Source of the DNA: Cordylochernes scorpioides
Lineage: Eukaryota; Arthropoda; Arachnida; Pseudoscorpiones; Chernetidae
Length of the DNA: 64,000 nucleotides
NCBI GenBank assembly: GCA_030710605.1
Contig: CP092880.1
Location: 9,662,072 to 9,726,071 of the forward strand
Direction: 5' to 3'
Shown here: positions 9,015-19,922 of the stretch, piece by piece
Layout: each line of letters starts with the position of its first letter
How positions within the stretch are numbered: the first letter of the stretch is position 1
Notes under the pieces: generated by a model
Database searches by the model: none
Told to the model about the DNA's origin: nothing
Seen by the model: only the letters and a program-made list of their open reading frames with translations
Translations under genes and position numbers: made by a program

Positions 9015-9312
9015 ATCCCCGTTTGGTTACTTGTACTCGCTGGTGGGGTTGGACTTTTGCAAGAATCGGGTGCCATTGGAGCATTTTTTTTTTTTTTTTT
9101 TTTTAAACAGAAAAAAGTGTCCGATGCGGAAATCGAACCCGGGTCGTAGTGGTCGAAACCAAACGGTTTAACCAGCCTTCCACCGACCCCCTGGCACATT
9201 TGTAAGTGCAAAGTCTAACTGCTTTTCACATGTGGTGCGCTTACAATAAAAGCAGTCGCTAACTACCCACCATGATTATCATGGCCTGTACTATGTGTAC
9301 TAGAGATAAGTC
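9015..9312. mobile_element. SINE S copy S2 with inverted 5' part
   Basis: The tRNA head and middle (9015-9190) lie on the minus strand and the body and 3' tail (9191-9312) on the plus strand. The break falls inside the sequence that is CGGGGCTCTGGCAC in other copies, with almost nothing lost. This is the arrangement expected from twin priming during target-primed reverse transcription. Confidence 0.8.
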
Positions 9313-10190
9313 AAAAAAATATATATATATGTGATAAGGTCCTGTCGACTTATCTGTGATGAGGAATCCTGTCGACTCTTGCTATAGGCTGTGGTAACCG
9401 AGGGTCAAACCACTAGTAACCGAGAGGGACAGTCAGGGCGTGGAGAGTTTTCCAGTACCTCTCTGCACCTTGGAGGACCTTTAACAGTTCTCACAGAGTA
9501 CAGGCAGTCGTGGTCGAGGCAGAGTGGAAAGCTTGGGAATGTCCATCACAAAAACGAAGAGACACAGTTGTAGTAGGCAAGTTCCATGAACAGATAAAAG
9601 TTGAGCTAAGAGCAAGATGAGGTTTAAAGAGATCTTACTGTTTTACATGGTCGATGAGGTGGACCTGGCTGCAACCAACAAGGGCTCACGCCGATGGTAA
9701 AGTTACTGTCTAAGTTGGGCTAAAACCGAGGTTTTTATATACCATTCCCAAGGAGGGGGGGGGGGGAGATGTGAGAATTTGGACTTTGAACGTCTGCGGC
9801 ATTCTGCACCCTTTGACCTTGATGGCAACGGGCTGCCAAATTCCTTTTTAAGGTCTCGATTTTAGACATTTTTGAACTTCTCAATCTTGCTTTAACTCAG
9901 CTCTTAATCTATTACATAGTTTTATTTATTCATCCTCAGTTTGTACAAAGTACATTACATATGGTGATGCAATGGCACAGATTAATCATGCATATAATTA
10001 TTTATAGATGTGTTTCTATATACAACATGACAATCTTGTTATAACTATTATACAATATAGGGTTGTTGGTTTAAATTACCATATATATGTAATCCACTGT
10101 ATTAAGTTGCAAAAATTGACTCTCCAGGTATAAGTTTCTTTTTTAAAACATTTTAATTCACAAATCTTTAGATTTCAGGCATTAAAGCCC
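9313..10190. other. Unassigned; GC-richer block 9340-9860
   Basis: A GC-richer block includes a 61-codon open frame (9391-9573) without known domain, a T-rich TATATACC motif near 9735 and an 11-12 G run near 9755. No repeat of it elsewhere in the window. AT-rich beyond 9900. Confidence 0.4.
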
Positions 10191-10194
10191 TTCT

Positions 10195-10375
10195 GGGGGT
10201 CGGTGGAAGGCTGGTTAAACTGTTTGGGTTTCGACCATTATGGCCCGGGTTTGATTCCCGCATCTGGAACATTTGTAAGTGCAAAGTCGAACTGCTTTTC
10301 ACATGTGTAGATATGTGGTGCGCTTACAGTAAAAGCAGTCGCTAACTACCCACCATGATTATCATGACTTTGAGA
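10195..10375 (+). mobile_element. SINE S copy S3 with internal deletion
   Basis: The head (GGGGGTCGGTGGAAGGCTGG, B box GGTTTGATTCC) runs straight from CCGCATCTGG into AACATTTGTAAGTGC; about 100 bp between TTGGACAC and TGGCACATTT of full copies are missing. Confidence 0.75.
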
Positions 10376-10394
10376 TAAGAAAGAAAAAGAAGAA

Positions 10395-10600
10395 GCTCTT
10401 CTACAGGAGAAATCATTTCTGTAACAGCATTTGCCATCATCAGACAAAAGTAGTGAATAAGAAACACATGGTAATATGATAAAATATAAATAGTGTGTGA
10501 TGTTTTTCTAACAACACTTGTTGCATAAATATCACACACTATTTGGATTTGCTCTATTTTACTTTGTGTTTCTAATCTATAATCCAAAAATTGTACCTTA
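10395..10600. mobile_element. MITE family D, copy near 10.5 kb
   Basis: Contains CCATCATCAGACAAAAG, AATAGTGTGTGATG, TATCACACACTATTTGG and AATCTATAATCCAAAAATTG. Diverged. Confidence 0.55.
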
Positions 10601-10744
10601 TCAAAATATAAAGTAGAAAAAAAATATTAAGGAAAAAAAATGTCTCCATATGAACCACTACAAAATGTTATTTTTAATACCACTTTAAATGAACACATCA
10701 AAAACAATGCTAAAATCCAGAGAGAAAGAATGCTTAAATAATTA

Positions 10745-10905
10745 CAGTGGAACCTCCATGAGAGGGGACATCTCTCTACAATGGACAGTTTTCATTTGCA
10801 AAACTAACATTTTTACTATTTAACAACTCTCCAGTAAGAGGACACCTTTCCCTAAAGGACGCTTTATCTTGGCAATTAGGTGTCCTTTACAGGGAGGTTC
10901 TACTG
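10745..10905 (+). mobile_element. MITE family A, copy A4
   Basis: Starts CAGTGGAACCTCCATGAG and ends GAGGTTCTACTG, flanked by TA. Confidence 0.75.
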
Positions 10906-10911
10906 TATCAT

Positions 10912-11062
10912 CTTCTTCTTTCTTATCTTCACCTAATCATATCAAGGTATCAAGCTTGTAAAGCATGACAACCATCATGATTGGGTGAAGTAGAATGCAT
11001 CTGCCTTTGTCATCAAGACTGGGAGCACTACTCAGTGGCAGGCCAACTTAGCTCCAAAAGAG
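10912..11062 (-). mobile_element. Retroposon B, 5'-truncated copy B2
   Basis: Keeps the CTTCTTCTTTCTTATCTTC tail and about 130 bases of the 3' body, then stops at GCTCCAAAAG: a 5' truncation typical of retroposition. Confidence 0.65.
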
Positions 11063-11084
11063 ACAGTTGCTAAATCAAAAATAA

Positions 11085-11375
11085 ACAAGAACTGGAGGAT
11101 CCCGTTGGTACAGTGGAGTGAACCCAGGAGGAGCTCTGAACCTCAGAAATAGACAGCATCAAACAACACTAACAAGATTTAGAACAGGCCATCTCAAGCA
11201 ATTATAGATAGAAAATAATAAAATCTACCCCACTTGCCCAAAATGTAGCTTGGCACTTTAAGCTCCAGAACACATTTTGGCTTGTATTAGAGACACTAAA
11301 CAGGACCTTTGGGAGAGGCCACTGCTTATCATAAAACAGCTTGAGGAGCATGAACTCATGGAATTTGTGTAATCT
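11085..11375 (+). pseudogene. LINE ORF2 C-terminal remnant
   Basis: One frame reads LTRFRTGHLK, a stop, IENNKIYPTCPKCSLAL, a stop, then APEHILACIRDTKQDLWERP and LLIIKQLEEHELMEFV. The RFRTGHL and CPKC...PEHIL.C pattern is the zinc-knuckle-like end found after the RT or RNase H part of many non-LTR retrotransposons. Two in-frame stops show it is dead. No upstream RT remains; the 5' part is truncated. Confidence 0.6.
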
Positions 11376-11577
11376 TTACACAAGGGGATAAGAAACAATA
11401 TATTGACACTATGTGGCACCCATACACTGAGCTTACTTATACAAAACCAATATGTTGTTATACCTTAATAAAAGGCTGCCACCTAGCCAACCAAAATATC
11501 CGTGAATTCTTTTTTATTTATCCAATATATTCCTTTAATATGTGAAGATTTATTTAAAAATTTCTTGCTTTAAAACA

Positions 11578-11984
11578 TTCTATATACAGTTACGAGCGTC
11601 ATGCGTTCTTAATTCTTCATCTCTGTCACCGTTTGCTTTTTTTTTTGGAATGGCGCTCTCCTATAGGTTGGCTACGATCACGCCACCTTTGCCCCCCCCC
11701 CCCCCACTCGCTTTTTGGTTTTTGTAACTATTGTGTTGGAGCGGGTCGCTCCTTAAATAAATGCATATATTAGTTAATAACTAAATGGAATCCTCTCTTT
11801 CTTTTTCCCAGTAAGAGAGGCCTACGGAAGCCAACAGTACATAGACAGATAAAGCACATAGGCTATAGTTATTAACTAATATATGCATTTATTTAAGGCG
11901 CCAATTTATAATTGTAACAAATAGTATTTGAATAAAAACATTCAATCGGGTAAAACACGGGCGTTTACCGGGTCATTCGGCTAG
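11578..11984 (+). mobile_element. Non-autonomous Helitron H2
   Basis: Begins TTCTATATACAGTTACGAGC and ends with a decayed hairpin (CGGGCGTTTACCGGG), CATTCGGCTAG before T. 407 bp. Contains a 12-13 C run and the palindromic TTAGTTAATAACTA block also present in H3 and H4. Confidence 0.82.
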
Positions 11985-12052
11985 TTAACTTATAATGCTA
12001 ACACTTCATATTAGATTCAGAAAATCCTCCATGAACATAAACTCTATTTGAA

Positions 12053-12425
12053 AACTAGTACAAAAGTGAATTTGTACTTGGATCAAGTGGATAAATTGAA
12101 AAAAAAAAAAAAAAAAAGTGGCATTTCCTGATTGTAGCTTGCGTCACCTATCGGAATAAATATCAATTAATTGTGAATTTATAATTATTCCAGAATTGGC
12201 CAAATACCGTTTCTTGATTAATCAAGAAAAACTAACCACATACGCATTTCGGGTTGGCCCTCGTCAGTGTGGTGCAAGCTGTACCTCAATTTTGGTGTAT
12301 TTACCCAATTCTGGAATAATTAGAAATCCACAATTAGTTTATATTTATTCCGATATATGGCGCAAGCCATCAGCAACTTTTAGTTGCACAATCAGGAAAT
12401 TCAACCTTTTTTTAATAAACTCTAG
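12053..12425. mobile_element. Fold-back family E, copy E2
   Basis: Starts near AGTACAAAAGTGAATTTGTA and has inverted arms sharing ATTTCCTGATTGT, ATCGGAATAAATATCAA and ATTCCAGAATTGG. The left arm keeps an intact hammerhead ribozyme on the minus strand; in the right arm the matching piece is deleted. An 18-A run lies at about 12101-12118. No coding capacity. Confidence 0.75.
12235..12273 (-). ncRNA. Type I hammerhead ribozyme, 39 nt, in element E2
   Basis: Read on the minus strand: ACCACA (stem I), core CUGACGA, GGG-CCAA-CCC (stem II), GAAA, a very short stem III (A-U and U-G pairs closing GC), A at position 17, then UGUGGU closing stem I with six pairs. All invariant core bases (CUGANGA, GAA, A15.1-U16.1, NUH = GUA) are present; cleavage would fall between 12241 and 12240. 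Short stem III forms are known in Penelope-like elements and retrozymes and often act as dimers. Function is inferred, not shown. Confidence 0.78.
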
Positions 12426-12736
12426 TTTTAAAACAAAAAATGTCCATCACCTAAATTACCATTTTATCAAGTAGTCAACAATCATTGAATAAATGACTTT
12501 AAGGCAATAATATTTTGATCTTTGAATGCTCTCTTGTAGACTAGAATTTTGGTAAATACCATTTTTACTAATTAATTGCTCTATTGGTTTTTTAAAAATA
12601 CATTTACAAGTCCAGACATGCTCTGAATAACAAATCTATTATTTTTAACAATAGTATTGCAAGACTGCAGACTATGTTATGGAAATTTTAAAATGTTAAA
12701 GCCGTTTGAAAATACATAACTTTATCTGACAAAGTA

Positions 12737-12914
12737 CAGTAGAACCTCTCTTTAATGGACACCCTGCTAGCAGACACCTCTCTACAAAGGACAGTTTTCA
12801 TTTACAAAATTACCATTTTTACAATTTAACAACTCTCTGTTAAGAAGACACCTCTCCCTAAAGGATACTTTGGCTTTGCAATTAGGTGTCCTTTACAGGG
12901 AGGTAGTTCTACTG
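12737..12914 (+). mobile_element. MITE family A, copy A5
   Basis: CAGTAGAACCTCTCTTTAAT to GTTCTACTG; TA on the left, AA on the right (one base decayed). Confidence 0.75.
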
Positions 12915-12930
12915 AATAAGGAAAAGTAGG

Positions 12931-13222
12931 GGGTCAGGGGAAGGATGGTCTAAAACATTGGTTTTCAGCTACTACGACCCGGGATCGAATCCCGCATTGG
13001 GCACTTTTTTATAATTAAAAAATGCTCTAATGGCCTCAGAATCTTGCAAAAGCCCAACTCCACCAGCGAGTGCAAGTAACCAAACGGGGCTCTGGCACAT
13101 TTTCAAGTGCAAAGTCGAACTGCTTTTCACATGTTTAGACATGTGGTGCACTTACAGTAAAAGCAGTCGCCAACTTCTACCCACCATGATTATCATGGCC
13201 TGTACCACGTGTACTAGGGATA
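12931..13222 (+). mobile_element. SINE family S, copy S4
   Basis: Near full length: GGGGGTCAGGGGAAGGATGG, a broken B box (GGATCGAATCC), body and ACTAGGGATAA tail. Confidence 0.82.
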
Positions 13223-13334
13223 ATATTTTTAAAAAAGTAAGAGAAAGAGGAGGTCAGGTAGAAATATAAAAAATAGGCATATCATGACAGTTCAAATGAA
13301 CATTTTAGATGGCAGAGTGCTGCTGTATAAATAA

Positions 13335-13985
13335 TAAGTTTTCCATAATATTAGCCAACCCATTTTTGTGATAAATCAAGAAAAGTCAAATATGTATAGC
13401 TGTTGGCCCTTGTCAGCATGATGCATGCTGTACCTCAACAGCCAAAAAATCTGGTCCAAGAGGCTTCTTAAAAATTAAGAAATGGGTAGTTAAGGCCAAA
13501 TTTACATTAATATGTTTTAAAAGTTTTATATATTTATACAGTAGAACCTCCCTTTAGCGGACACCTCTCTACAAAGGACAGTTTTCGTTTGCAAAATTAT
13601 CATTTTTGCTATTTAACAACTCTCCTGTAAGAGAACACCTCTCCCTAAAAACGACATTTTGGCTCTGCAATTAGGTGTCCTTTACAGGGAGGTAGTTCTA
13701 CTGTATTTATATAATATAATATGCTCCCTGACCTTACTTTTTTCTTTCTTTATTACATATTCTTAGCATATTTATGCCAATTTGGCTTTAACTACCCATT
13801 TCTTGATTTTTCAGGAAGTATCTTGGACAAGCCTTTTTAATCTTTGAGGTACAGCTTGCACCACACTAATAAAGGCCAACAGCTTGAAATTCATAGCAAT
13901 TGGTTTTTCTTGATGGGTTTTCCAATTTTATATGGATTAACCACTAAATTAACATTTAGTTTATATTTATTCTGCTAGACAATAT
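13335..13985. mobile_element. Fold-back family E, copy E3, with MITE A6 in its loop
   Basis: Inverted arms (13335-13505 and 13780-13985) share CCCATTTCTTGAT, the ACAGC.TGCACCACAC region and GGGTAGTTAAGGCCAAATTT. Both hammerhead regions are decayed (CUGACAA on one strand, CUAAUAA on the other). MITE A6 inserted later. Confidence 0.6.
13539..13703 (+). mobile_element. MITE family A, copy A6
   Basis: CAGTAGAACCTCCCTTTAGC to GTAGTTCTACTG, TA on both sides. Confidence 0.78.
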
Positions 13986-14149
13986 AATTTAAACAATTTT
14001 ATTGATTCTTTCAATCAAATTTTACAAAGGTGGAAAATAAAAGAGTAAAAGGGCATATAAAGTGTAGGGGAATATATATACAAATATCTTCAGCAAGGAA
14101 GGCCTCCCCACCTTGAGAGAATCCTCCTCCAGACAAGGAGGGGGTCTTC

Positions 14150-16490
14150 TTATACACTCCTCAGTTCCACACCGAGGAAGTACCTATAGATGTGTGTCTT
14201 GGCAGACGCCAGGATGGCCAGGGCGTCATCGTCTAGGCCATGCCCGAAGACCCAGCCCTGCAGGTCAGGGGGCCGCCCGATGATGGTAATTGCCTCCCGG
14301 ATGAGAGGCCTGATGTAGCAGCAGGACCAGTACCGGTGAACCAGCGACAGGTCGCCGGACCCACAGGCGATGCAAGACTTTGTGCCGATGCTGGATGGGG
14401 CAGGGCGTGCAGAGCTAGCCTCACTGCCATGTTGTGCCCGGAGAAGGCGGAGCGACGACCAGCCGATGTTGATGGGTAGGTTTATATTTTCCTCCCACCA
14501 TCTAGCGAACTGGATGATGGGCAGAGCAGTCAGGCGTAGGCGCTCTAAGATGCGACGGGCAGTTCGGGTGATGACTTGCAAGAACGGCGTAGTCGTCCCG
14601 CGCAGCACTACGGCCTGGCCGATGGTGTTTACTCGGTAGGTCCCGCGTAGATTTTTCGTCGATAAGACGACGGCAGATGCTGGTCAGCGACGCGGCGTCA
14701 GCCAGGGCGCAGCGCGTAGGCCGAGTGAGGGAAGGGGTAGGGCCAGCGAAGTCCCCAATGCAGGCACTGACCCACCGGGTAGGAGCGAGAAGGTCGGGTG
14801 GCCGGAGAAGGCGGCAGCCACCTATGATGGGGAGGTTCAGGAGTTGATGTGGTGTAAGCACAGAGTGGTCTAGCGTGAAGATGTCAGCGACCGCCTCCCA
14901 GATCTTAAGAAGCCGGAGACGCCGTGGCGAGAACCAGGACCCGGATGGAGGTGGATATAGCCACGCATCGCTCTCGACCAGCCAAGAGTAGGCATTACGG
15001 CTTCCACGCAGTGCGGCCTGCACGCCCTTGAAGCACGACAACCGCAGCTGGGTCTCGATGTCGATGAATCCGAATCCTCCAAGAGATACAGATCTCGCCA
15101 GGACGCTACCAGGAAACCAGGCGGTGCGCTCCAGCCCCCAGATGAACCGCGCAAGACGTGCCTGGTCTTGTGGTCGGTAGGCAGGTAGCCGTGGATATGA
15201 TGGACCACCGAGGAGAGAACCAAGGAGTTGGCGGCTCTGGCCCGGCCGACGAGAGAGAGGCCGCGGGTGTAGGGAAACCACCTCGTTATAGCAGCTTCGA
15301 GCAGGACCAGGATATGTCTTTCTTGGGCTGAGTTTTGATTTCCTGGCGTCACATTGCAGCCCAACACCTTCAGTTCGACCGACGACCAGGAGATGCCGAG
15401 TGGAGCGTCGTTGCGGGCACGCCAGGCGCCGCACCATAGACCTTTGCTCTTGGTGAAATTTCCCTTTATGCCGGAGGCGCGCCGGAAGTTCTTGAAGTTG
15501 GAGGTCACCACGCCGAACTGTTCCTCCCTGCAGATGAGCAGGACGATGTCGTAGGCGAGGACATTACCGGGGCCGAGCGCTTGCTCAAGGCGACGTAGGA
15601 GAGGGCTTGTGGCGAGGCTGAACATTGCGGCGCTGATGGCGCAGCCCTGTCTCACACCGTTCAGAAGCTGGAAGGGTTTGGTGTGGAGGCCTCCGGCTCG
15701 GACTGTCGCGTCCGCTCCGGCATAGAGGAGGAGAAACCACCCAATGAAAACCTGTGGCAGCGAGACCATCAGGGACACCAAGAAGCCGCGGTCTAGGGTG
15801 TCGAAGGCAGACTCGAGGTCGGTGGAAATGACGGCGAGCCGGTCCTTATAGCCGCGTCGACCTCGTCGCGCACACGCGCGATGTTCCAAAAAGGGTATCT
15901 ACCGGGAACGGCGTAGGTCTGGCACTGAGGTACCAGAACAGGAAGAGACGCCGGAGGAGGATATTGCCCAGGATCCGGTAGTCCGCCGTGGGGGGGCGAG
16001 ATAGGCCTGTAGCCGCAGAGTCCAGGGCCGCCGTGAGACTTGGGGGACCAGGCTGGTGCTGCGCCGCGTCGATGTAGGCCAAACCCCGCCGAGTTGGGAG
16101 GCCTCGTAGACGCGCTTGAGAGCGTTGACGAAGAAGTCCTCGTAGGCCATGTAGAACTCGCAGGGCAAGTCGTCCCATCGGGGGGGGGGGGGGGGGCCTT
16201 TCAAGCGGCGGATGGCGGTGGCGATCTCTGTCGCGGAGATCTCGGAGCGGAGCAGGGGATCGTCATCTTCGAGGATGAGGGGGGTCGTCGTCCCCTGGAT
16301 GAATTCTGTAGCGGCGATGTAGGATAGAGTAGACCCTGCGTCGTAACTCCGTGCCCTCGATGATGTTTCCTTCTTCATCGCGGAAGTTCGTCCTTGCAGG
16401 CCGGCACACACGAAGCGCGCGCCCAAGGTTGAGCAGTGATGGATAGTCCGCTTCCATCGACGCAGCTTCGATCCTGGCCTGCATCATCAA
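14150..16490 (-). pseudogene. L1/Tx1-like LINE ORF2, 5'-truncated and frame-broken
   Basis: Overlapping minus-strand frames jointly spell a non-LTR reverse transcriptase. In order: the RT entry block EISATEIATAIRRLKG with LPCEFYM (16200s); RPPTADYRILGNILLRRL (about 15970); motif A DLESAFDTLDRGFL (about 15800); NGVRQGCAISAAMFSLATSP (about 15650); the active-site region LAYDIVLLI (about 15550), where the expected A-D of YADD is missing; LSLVGRARAANSLVLSSVVH (15240); FIWGLERTAWFPGSVL with LGGFGFIDIE (15130-15050); and a C-terminal CIACGSGDLSLVHRYWSCC (about 14350). Frames change several times, once beside an 18-G run (about 16179-16196). No endonuclease remains. GC content is far above the flanks. 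The gene is dead. Confidence 0.85.
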
Positions 16491-16499
16491 GATGATTAG

Positions 16500-17341
16500 C
16501 GAATATTATCTATTGTTTCCAGCCTAGCTCCAAATCGAGGGCGAAGGGTGATATATAGTTAGCAATAAATATGTATATATATATATATGTTTCTATGAAA
16601 ATGTTAATCTGCAAGACGCAGGTTATCATCATCCCTTTTTGATTTGTTTTTGTCACTTTGGCGGTTCGCAAATAAACAACAAAAGCTGTATCAGACATTA
16701 TAAAGACAATAAAGATTTCTGATAATAAAAGCGTACAAAGATGTTGCAAAGGGGATACATTTTAATAGACTGAGAAGTGCTACCAAGGCGGCAGGACTGA
16801 TTGGGACGATTGGTTTAAGAGGGAGGCAGTGTTAAAAGTATTGGCCTAAAAAAATGAATACAATCTCCTTCAACAGATGGAATTCTATGAAACTGTGGCC
16901 TATTTCCTGTTTAGGCTAATGGTGGAAATGACCTGCTGATGTACCCCTGTGTTTTGGGGATTTCTCAAAGAAAATACATTATGACATTGGTTCTAAAACT
17001 TTAATAGCTGTAAATACCCGTTGACTAATATTAATGTGTGAGTGTAAAGTGAATAAAGCGCAATAAAAATGCCATAGATTCCAAAATTATGGCCACTCAC
17101 TATATTAATGGATGAGTAAAACGTGGTCAAAACCACTTCACATTAAAATGCACAAAAGATCAAGCAACCCTTCCTAAATGTGCTAACTGTTAAGAAGAGC
17201 ACATAGTAAATTGGCGTGGGTACCCTCTTTACAAGAAAATAATAATAATAAAACATGCTAATTTCATACCATCAAGAAATCGAAAATTATAATATTAGAG
17301 TGAGTCAAAACTGAATGAGTCAGTGAGTCAGTTTGCGTCAA
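16500..17341. other. Unassigned AT-rich intergenic sequence
   Basis: Low-complexity AT-rich DNA with a TATATATATA stretch near 16572. No gene or repeat recognised. Confidence 0.5.
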
Positions 17342-17640
17342 TTATGTTAATTTCTTTGTTGATTTCTGTCTAACTTTTTTATTATTAACTTTGCAATCAA
17401 ACTCGTAGGTGATTGCAATATGATCAGTGACATCCATCAATGTTGATGTATCCCGAATTTTTAATAAACTAATTGAATTACTATTAGAAACCTTGAGATC
17501 AATCACGCTTTCTTTTAAGGCAGGTCAGATTTTTAAAGTCACGAACAGATGAGTTGTGTTCGTTCACAATTAAATGGCGTTTATTACCGCTAGAATTTCA
17601 CTTCGATCATACATACCAAACGGGATGTCTAGAGTTAAAT
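17342..17640 (-). pseudogene. LINE endonuclease (EEP) remnant
   Basis: One minus-strand frame reads ALKESVIDLKVSNSNSISLL, KIRDTSTLMDVTDHIAITYE and FDCKVNNKK to a stop. The SVIDL...(S/T)DHIAITYEF pattern is the C-terminal end of the apurinic-like endonuclease of non-LTR retrotransposons. The upstream part (YDRSEILAVINAI) is broken by stops. Seen from a short match only; the family is not certain. Confidence 0.45.
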
Positions 17641-19445
17641 TTTCCACAGAGCACAGGTTTATAAAATCCCTTAATATAAATTTAATGGGTCTCTGTAAAT
17701 ATGTTATAGGTTGGATATATAAATTTACTATTATTATATTTTAGTTATATGCATGTATTGAGATTGTTGTGCAGAAGTAATTTGTGATTTCATCAACCTT
17801 ATTATATATTTAAGCTTTCTTTTCTTCTAAATTATGGTTACTGAATTCACTTGATTTTCTTTAGCTGTAAATATTAAATGTGAGTCTCCTTATTGAAAGT
17901 TCGTAATAATTTATAATAAATTAATTAATAGTAATATTTATAAAATAAGTTTGAATTTTTCGTGTTAATATAGTTATCTTTGTGAAAAATAGTATAAAAG
18001 TGAAATTGCACTGGGATCTCAGGTGGATAAATTCTTCATAGTTATCTTTGTCATCTATTTTGTGTAACTTTTTAAAAGAGAAAATCTCTAAAATATAGCA
18101 TTTCACTTTATAATATGAAAATATTCAATTATATTTATGGTCTTAACAATTTAAAAATATTTTAATAGTTAAAGGATATGTGGAGGATTTGGGGCGAAAT
18201 CACAGAATATCTTCTTTAAAGGACTAATTTCTTTAGTTTACTTTTGGTAATAAACTACGGAACTCTAGCTAAACTTAGTCAACTATTCTTTTTATAAAGG
18301 GTAAGTTTAAAACTCCCTTTTAAGTTATTTTATCCCTTTAAATTTGCACGTAGCATTTAATTATAAATAATTTTGGCACCCTCTTCTGTTGGGAGATCCC
18401 TTTGTTTATATTTCTTTTTATACGTCTATGCGATTTTTTTAGCACGCTGACAACCCTTTGATGGTGGCCAACTTTAGGCGGACATACTCTTATAATTTGA
18501 TGGTATTTCAGCATATTTTCGCAAAATAATTTTAAAACAATGCAATTTATTCATATATTTTAAAATAATATTAAAGTAAATTTTATTATCGCGAATTTAA
18601 GTGACCCAACCCCAACTGTCAAACTAGAGAATCGGCACTTTCAATATGTTTCCAATAAAATAAATATATATATATTGCATTTATTTATTCATAATATATT
18701 AAAAAATAAAGAGTATTTATTACAATGAATATAAGGAAATAAAAATGGAAATAAATCTAAAATTAGTTTCACTATATAACACTGATAGAATATATTTACG
18801 CAACCAAAAGACATCAATACAATAATAATTTATTATAATTTTAAAATATATCAGGAGTTAAGAAATGCAGTCACCATATGGAAATCAGGAAATAATTATT
18901 TGGAGGCTAAGAATTAATATGTCTGCTCTGCTTCCCTATTGTCACTATTGTCCTTCAAGCTTGTATCATTATGCAGCAGAAGCTAATGCATTTGAATCCA
19001 TTTTTGATATTTCTTCATTTTTGTTAATTTTAATGGAATAATAATATATTATTTTATTGCAGAACCTACTACCCTTAAAAAAAAAAACTATATAATTTTT
19101 CTGATCAAATTAAAATTTAAAAATTAATGTATTAGAAAAATAATAGTTTACTAATTTTTTTAGTTTTCTGGACATACTACATGGCTTCTCAACTGCCCAT
19201 ATAGCTCTTTATGGTTGATAGGAGATTCCAAGACACCTTTTTGTTTATCGCTAAAATCCATTACTGCAGTGTTGAATATAACCTAACCCCAAAGCTAAAT
19301 AAAATATAAAAATCAAATTTAAAACTGTGTTTATAGAGAACATCAACCAAACAACAGCAGCTAGCCAACAATGTCGAGGTGTCCCAGTCTCTCACTATTA
19401 GCATCTCAGAATTTGGAAGATGCTCTAATTATGTTCTGAACCTTC
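17641..19445. other. Unassigned AT-rich intergenic sequence
   Basis: Very AT-rich, with scattered short open frames that show no domain. At 17988-18030 a short stretch (AGTATAAAAGTGAAATTGCA) resembles the outer part of family E. Confidence 0.5.
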
Positions 19446-19589
19446 AGTGGTTATAGCATCATATTTTTCATCTCAGTAAGGACAGTAGAAGTTTGTATTG
19501 TGTATAAAAGAAACATTTGTGCTTTTAAATCTTTTCATTTTATAAATATAGATGTAGATGGAAAATTTGCCGGGAGGAAATTAATCCAC

Positions 19590-19922
19590 AGAAGCACAGG
19601 GCGCCTCTCCCATAAAAATAAACGTCAAAACCTGACGCCATCTATTGACTGTCGCCGCAACTAGCGGCCTCGGGTCGGTGACAAAGCCACAACACCAGCT
19701 TTGGCAAACTTAGATCCCATGTGGATCTCATGGAATAAAGTCCGCCCTAGACTGATGAGGGCCATTAGCCCGAAACCATGGTCTCTAGGTGGACGCTTCT
19801 CAGTTTGCCAAAGCTGGTGTTGTGGCTTTGTCACCGACCCGAGGCCGCTAGTTGCGGCGACAGTCAATAGATGGCATCAGGTTTTGACGTTTATTTTGAC
19901 GAGAGAGGTGCCCTGTGCTTCT
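19590..19922. mobile_element. Fold-back element M carrying a hammerhead ribozyme
   Basis: Two 121-bp inverted arms (19590-19710 and 19802-19922), nearly perfect, with a 91-bp spacer. It sits inside family F at an ATATAGATG-like site present on both sides. Arms share CGCCGCAACTAGCGGCCTCG and CACAACACCAGCTTTGGC. The frames on both strands across the arms are not genes. Degraded relatives lie at about 38.4-38.6 and 54.5-54.8 kb. Confidence 0.82.
19740..19794 (+). ncRNA. Canonical type I hammerhead ribozyme, 55 nt, in element M
   Basis: Stem I: GUCC-GC-CCUAGA (19740-19751) pairs with UCUAGG-U-GGAC (19784-19794), ten pairs with a small internal loop. Core CUGAUGA 19752-19758. Stem II GGGC-CAUUA-GCCC 19759-19771. 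GAAA 19772-19775. Stem III ACC-AU-GGU 19775-19782. Cleavage triplet GUC, so the cut would be after 19783. Every invariant position fits the hammerhead model. Activity is inferred from structure only. Confidence 0.88.

Noticed and set aside
14233..14639. Plus-strand frames in the LINE region
   Set aside because: GC-rich DNA keeps antisense frames open; the minus-strand frames carry the reverse-transcriptase motifs.
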